DNA from: Candidatus Hermodarchaeota archaeon
GTDB taxonomy: Archaea > Asgardarchaeota > Hermodarchaeia > Hermodarchaeales > Hermodarchaeaceae
Assembly: GCA_016840185.1 (NCBI GenBank)
Contig: JAEOSV010000040.1
Span: forward strand, 1 to 27,548
Direction: 5' to 3'
DNA length: 27,548 bases
Shown: positions 24,542 through 27,548 of the stretch, in pieces
Numbering within the stretch: position 1 is the first letter of the stretch
Layout: each line of letters starts with the position of its first letter
Position numbers and translations under genes: made by a program
Notes under the pieces: model-generated
The model's input: the letters and a program-made list of their open reading frames with translations, nothing else
What the model was told of the DNA's origin: nothing
The model's database searches: none

Positions 24542-24793
24542 ATCGAACCACGTGCTGACAAACTCTATACTCCTCTACGAAGAGGACCCAACTCCTGGAT
24601 CATTCTTACCTTGCTCGTGGGCTTCATTGTGTGTCTACTTATTGGGCTTGGATTCATTCTAGCTCTAACGCTGGTACATCTTCCAATCCAATTAGCAAGC
24701 TTGCTCAATATTCTTGGGTTGTTAATGCTTCACATTGCCTTTATCCAACTCTTCATCTTTACACTCGCTTTTATTGGACAACTTAGGTCTTAG
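24542..24793 (+). CDS. Small two-helix membrane protein, apparent ATC start
   Basis: This 83-residue protein, (M)EPRADKLYTPLRRGPNSW, has two hydrophobic helices (about 19-43 and 47-79) and ends FIGQLRS. The only ordinary start codon in frame is a TTG at 24512 with no SD. It would translate the strong GGAGG at 24528-24532 into an unlikely SRWRWK. An ATC at 24542 lies nine bases after that GGAGG, the same spacing as neighbouring genes, so it is the better candidate. I recognise no family. It lies 68 bp behind the mannosidase gene and may belong with it functionally. Confidence 0.6.
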   Translation: MEPRADKLYTPLRRGPNSWIILTLLVGFIVCLLIGLGFILALTLVHLPIQLASLLNILGLLMLHIAFIQLFIFTLAFIGQLRS

Positions 24794-24899
24794 GCACTCC
24801 TTAGATTATACAAATCCAACTCTTTGAATCCGAGACTCGTAACACAACGTCAAAGAACTAAAAAGATAAGTACCTCAGATTATCAGAAAGAGTGGAGGT

Positions 24900-25649
24900 T
24901 TGGAGGTAATTCATCCGATTCTAACATCCTTTCGTGAACACCCTCAAACTATTAGGATTCCACGAAGATCACGATATCGCGCTCCTTCCACATTCGGAAT
25001 CATCATGTTTTTCATTACATTTCTTATCGTTGGTCTATACTTTTTCTTTTCTGCACTCGTCCACCAAACTAACTATGACTTATTCTCTTCATTGATGATG
25101 TACAGTATTGGGTCCTTTATTGTCACCGGAGTGGTTGGGGCAATCTTATTCGCAGCAGGGGTATTAGAATTCAATGCGAGACGTCATCGAACCCGTCTCC
25201 GCCGTCGGGCACGAAGATGGAGAAGATCGTATTTCGCGCCACATGAACATGAAGAACAAGGGTCCATGGATGAAATTACTGAATGGCCTGAAGATGCCCA
25301 TCGGAACATCCCGGATTGGTTAATCCCATTACTCCGAAACCGATCCACTGCAGTAGCAATTCACAAAGATATAGTATCCTCAACTGAAACACCTGAAGAA
25401 GCTGAATCACAATTCCAGACACGATTAGACGATTTGGAAACAGAGCTGATTACAATCTTTCAGACTCGCCACTCAGAACAAAAAATAACAGAAGCTTCAG
25501 GTTTGATAACTGAGGCTGAAATTGAGAAAGAAGCCGTTCTTGACCTTCTCGGCGCCCTCGAACTCCAACACCAAGAGGGGAAAGTCTCCAAGGCGTTCTA
25601 TGAACGTAAACGGGATCAACTACTTGAACGCCTGGCAAAGGCAGTGTGA
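24900..25649 (+). CDS. Two-helix membrane protein with SHOCT-like C-terminus
   Basis: This protein of about 245-249 residues has a basic N-terminus (RIPRRSRYR), two transmembrane helices (about 31-53 and 65-90), and a very basic stretch just inside the membrane (RRHRTRLRRRARRWRRS, 94-110). A long acidic linker leads to the C-terminal LELQHQEGKVSKAFYERKRDQLLERLAKA, similar in plan and sequence to the protein at 20779. The start is uncertain. The TTG at 24900 lies one base after one GGAGG (24894-24898) and overlaps a second (24902-24906). ATT codons at 24909 and 24918 have more normal spacing (10 and 11 bases). Function unknown. Confidence 0.75.
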   Translation: MEVIHPILTSFREHPQTIRIPRRSRYRAPSTFGIIMFFITFLIVGLYFFFSALVHQTNYDLFSSLMMYSIGSFIVTGVVGAILFAAGVLEFNARRHRTRLRRRARRWRRSYFAPHEHEEQGSMDEITEWPEDAHRNIPDWLIPLLRNRSTAVAIHKDIVSSTETPEEAESQFQTRLDDLETELITIFQTRHSEQKITEASGLITEAEIEKEAVLDLLGALELQHQEGKVSKAFYERKRDQLLERLAKAV

Positions 25650-25716
25650 GAAACCCAATAGAAACAGGCAGTTCTTTGTGAAAAATATGATTTTTGGGTA
25701 ACTGGGGGACCAAAAC

Positions 25717-25725
25717 TTTTTATAC
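25717..25725 (+). promoter_or_regulatory. TATA-like box of the ARPP-1 gene
   Basis: TTTTTATAC is centred near 25721, about 62 nt before the proposed start. It predicts a transcript beginning near 25747, at the edge of the palindrome at 25748-25766. Confidence 0.45.
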
Positions 25726-25747
25726 TCACAGCGATAGGCGTAATATA

Positions 25748-25766
25748 ATTACACAATACGTGTAAT
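25748..25766. promoter_or_regulatory. Perfect inverted repeat at the ARPP-1 transcript start
   Basis: ATTACAC, five bases, GTGTAAT: 7-bp perfect arms lying between the TATA box and the SD site. It could be an operator or a leader hairpin affecting translation. Confidence 0.45.
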
Positions 25767-25782
25767 GGAATGGTGAAATACA

Positions 25783-26721
25783 ATAACTGAAACACAACAC
25801 CAACTATCAGAGCTCATTGAAACCTTCGACGCATTCGAGTTAGGTGACTCAATCTCCATTGGAAACGCCCATTTCATTCCGATTCTTCTCGAGGAAGAGG
25901 AACAGCCACGAGACTATATCACGGCCAATGAAGCCCTCGAAAAAGGGTTTTTGGAACTTCAAGACACAGGGCAAATTGATACGGTTCTCGCCATTAATCG
26001 AGCCACCAAACCAGTGCTTATCATCGCAGGAATGGATGTGCACGCCGAAGGAACCCAGTCACGGATTATCATCGGGAGTCATCTCATCCCTCCAAAGACC
26101 CAAACGGTTCTTCCCTGTCGTTGCACTCATGATATTCATCCTATTCGTCGATATGCCAGCTTGATGACTGACGTTGAACACTACTCAGTTGCATCACCGG
26201 GTGTCCGTGGGCATGCTATTACGGGGAAAGTGGCTGCCCAAGATCGAGTGTGGGCAAAAGTCAAGGCGCACCGTGCAAAATTAAAATCCGCCTCCATTAA
26301 GGGAAAGACTCTCTTAGATGATAAAGAAGTCTCATCGCGTTTGAGTGTCCTTCAAGGCAAAGCAGCTCAAGAGATGCAAGATGAAATTGCTAAAGTCCAA
26401 CCCCTAGACCAACAAATCGGACTCGCCGTGATTAGTGAAAATGAAGTCCAAGCCATTGAGATTTTTGATAGTCCTGAAACTTACCGCCACTTCCACAGTC
26501 ATCTGATGGGACGCTTCGCATACGAAATTGCGACTCCCAAACCCACCACACCGAAGAAAGTAGCCTCGCTTCGCGCTCGTATGCTTAATGAGGTACGACG
26601 TCTCAGCCAGCATTTGGATATTGAGGAAGGCAAAGGAACTGCCCAACAAAAGGGGAAAATCCTCGGGACATTACAGAACAAGGATAAGCGCCTGGTTCAT
26701 CTCTGTCTCGAAAAAATCTAA
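25783..26721 (+). CDS. Stand-alone ARPP-1 domain protein, apparent ATA start
   Basis: This 312-residue protein matches the ARPP-1 domain, named for association with ADP-ribosylglycohydrolases and rhodanese-phosphatases, along its whole length. ISIGNAHFIPILLEE, TANEALEKGFLELQDTG, TKPVLIIAGMDVHAEGTQSRII and PPKTQTVLPCRCT come first. QDRVWAKVKAHRAKL, QIGLAVISENEVQAIEIFDSPETY and the closing FAYEI follow. There is no partner domain; the molecular role of ARPP-1 is not established. The frame has no ATG, GTG or TTG between its upstream stop (25774-25776) and a TTG at 25951 in mid-domain. GGTGA (25772-25776) is six bases before ATA at 25783, the spacing seen for the SCP2 gene's TTG, so ATA is the likely start. 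Confidence 0.85.
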   Translation: MTETQHQLSELIETFDAFELGDSISIGNAHFIPILLEEEEQPRDYITANEALEKGFLELQDTGQIDTVLAINRATKPVLIIAGMDVHAEGTQSRIIIGSHLIPPKTQTVLPCRCTHDIHPIRRYASLMTDVEHYSVASPGVRGHAITGKVAAQDRVWAKVKAHRAKLKSASIKGKTLLDDKEVSSRLSVLQGKAAQEMQDEIAKVQPLDQQIGLAVISENEVQAIEIFDSPETYRHFHSHLMGRFAYEIATPKPTTPKKVASLRARMLNEVRRLSQHLDIEEGKGTAQQKGKILGTLQNKDKRLVHLCLEKI

Positions 26722-26767
26722 TCGATTCTACTGGATCGAGCTCAGGGCAGTTCCTCTCTTTTTTTTT
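26722..26767 (+). terminator. Hairpin plus T-tract after the ARPP-1 gene
   Basis: TCGAT (26722-26726), eight bases, ATCGA (26735-26739). A run of nine or so T residues follows at 26759-26767. Confidence 0.5.
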
Positions 26768-26841
26768 CTGAATCGCAAAGACCAAAGGATTTTGAGTCTG
26801 AAATCGTTACTTTGAAAAAGACAGGCGTCGAGGATGTCATC

Positions 26842-27548
26842 GTGAACCCATCATTACGCTTTCGGCTTGGGTTGTTATTTTGCACTGGTATCCTACTCGG
26901 CTCACTATTGACTCTGTGTTGGCCCGCATATCACCAAGTAGTATCACCATTTCAGCCTGGAAGCAATCCTCGGGAAGGATGGGCTGTTCTTATGGAAATG
27001 AACTTCTATGAATCCGGCACGGACTTAGCTACCGGTTATGCTGATACGCAAAAATGGAACACGACACTTCATACGCTGGGGTGGCAAACCGACCACATTC
27101 TCCTCCACAGAGGACCTATTGTCCAGCAAACAGGCGAAGCCGCACTCCAGTTTCTTTCAACCAATGCGGATGCGAATGATGTCGTGCTCTTCTTTGTATT
27201 TGCCCATGGGAACTATCTCCTCACCGATGTGCAATGGCAGGCATGGTTCCCTCACCTGTGGACTGAACTTCTGAGCCAAGAAAAACTCTTCATGGTTTCT
27301 GCGTGCTCCTCAGAGATCATGCTTCAACCACTGTACGATGATCCTGCTCCTCACATTCATTTGGCTTCGACCGAAGATGATGAATTTGCCTGGGCAGGGT
27401 TACCCGAGGAAGGATTGCCTGTAATCGGTGAAGTGTTTAACCACTTCTTCACGAACGCCTTGGTGAATGCCAGCGCTGACTCCAATACTGATGGTGAGGT
27501 GACCATCGAAGAAGCCTTTTCGTTTGCTGCGCCACTTAGCCGAACCTA
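26842..27548 (+). CDS. Exported caspase-fold (C13/C14-like) cysteine protease, 3' end outside the window
   Basis: Open to the right edge for 235 residues. A hydrophobic signal or anchor (about 9-30) precedes a caspase/legumain-fold domain beginning EGWAVLMEMNFYESG. The catalytic pair appears as His122 in FFVFAHGNYLL and Cys155 in LFMVSACSSEIM. A later DSNTDGEVTIEEAFSFA (213-229) is the Ca-loop-like end typical of archaeal and bacterial C13/metacaspase-like domains. It should act outside the cell or at the membrane; specificity is unknown and more domains may follow beyond the window. GAGGA (26830-26834) lies seven bases before the GTG at 26842. The GTG frame continues unbroken to the edge. 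Confidence 0.85.
   Translation, partial: MNPSLRFRLGLLFCTGILLGSLLTLCWPAYHQVVSPFQPGSNPREGWAVLMEMNFYESGTDLATGYADTQKWNTTLHTLGWQTDHILLHRGPIVQQTGEAALQFLSTNADANDVVLFFVFAHGNYLLTDVQWQAWFPHLWTELLSQEKLFMVSACSSEIMLQPLYDDPAPHIHLASTEDDEFAWAGLPEEGLPVIGEVFNHFFTNALVNASADSNTDGEVTIEEAFSFAAPLSRT

Noticed and set aside
12395..25744. 11-mer ATAGGCGTAAT shared by 12395-12405 and about 25734-25744
   Set aside because: About 90 random 11-mer matches are expected in a window this size, so it carries no weight.
1..27548. tRNA/rRNA genes, CRISPR repeats, transposase genes or phage modules
   Set aside because: None found by eye on either strand; no tRNA-like T-arm context, no regularly spaced repeats, no integrase or transposase motifs.

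Overview
The window looks archaeal. Many genes are preceded by AT-rich TATA-like boxes with a purine-rich stretch upstream. Some of these boxes lie 26-31 nt before the ATG, as expected for leaderless mRNAs; other genes carry GGAGG or GGTGA Shine-Dalgarno (SD) sites. The gene content agrees: a rhodanese-less ThiI, a separate alpha subunit of ADP-forming acyl-CoA synthetase, a Thermococcales-like class III aminotransferase, a COG2236-type phosphoribosyltransferase, and many small multi-helix membrane proteins. A RING/PHD-like mini-protein and a caspase-fold protease would suit an Asgard archaeon, but the lineage cannot be fixed from this sequence alone. I see no rRNA, tRNA, CRISPR array, insertion sequence or prophage.

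Layout. 1-2376: a membrane protein cut by the left edge, divergent from a class III aminotransferase with a small membrane protein behind it, then a G-rich, quadruplex-prone gap. 2377-4791 (minus): an SCP2-like protein, an Fe-S-type winged-helix regulator and thiI. 4961-8274: acyl-CoA synthetase alpha subunit, a HAD phosphatase that meets it stop-to-stop, and a divergent MtnA-family isomerase. 8328-9517: two small membrane proteins, each preceded by the same 18-bp element. 9752-12350: purine phosphoribosyltransferase, DUF362/ferredoxin protein, metallophosphoesterase.

12549-17951 is a nucleoside-type ABC importer: membrane-anchored BMP binding protein, double ATPase and two permeases. The binding protein has its own terminator. 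The first permease carries an extra membrane tail of about 155 residues. The importer, the phosphoribosyltransferase and the MtnA homologue together suggest nucleoside/purine salvage (inference).

18043-20596: a 55-aa RING/PHD-like zinc protein, an unknown protein, a secreted and anchored phospholipase D-family protein, and a short helical protein. 20779-27548 (all plus strand): a GH38 alpha-mannosidase bracketed by two similar membrane proteins with SHOCT-like tails, a small membrane protein, a stand-alone ARPP-1 domain protein, and the start of an exported caspase-fold protease.

The most unusual feature is translation initiation. The ARPP-1 gene has no ATG, GTG or TTG before the middle of its domain, but an ATA sits at ideal spacing after GGTGA. 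The ABC ATPase and a small membrane gene likewise have ATT and ATC at ideal spacing after GGAGG, and a fourth gene is ambiguous. The other leading leads are the duplicated 18-bp promoter-like element, the RING/PHD-like mini-protein, and the mannosidase/ARPP-1/protease island.
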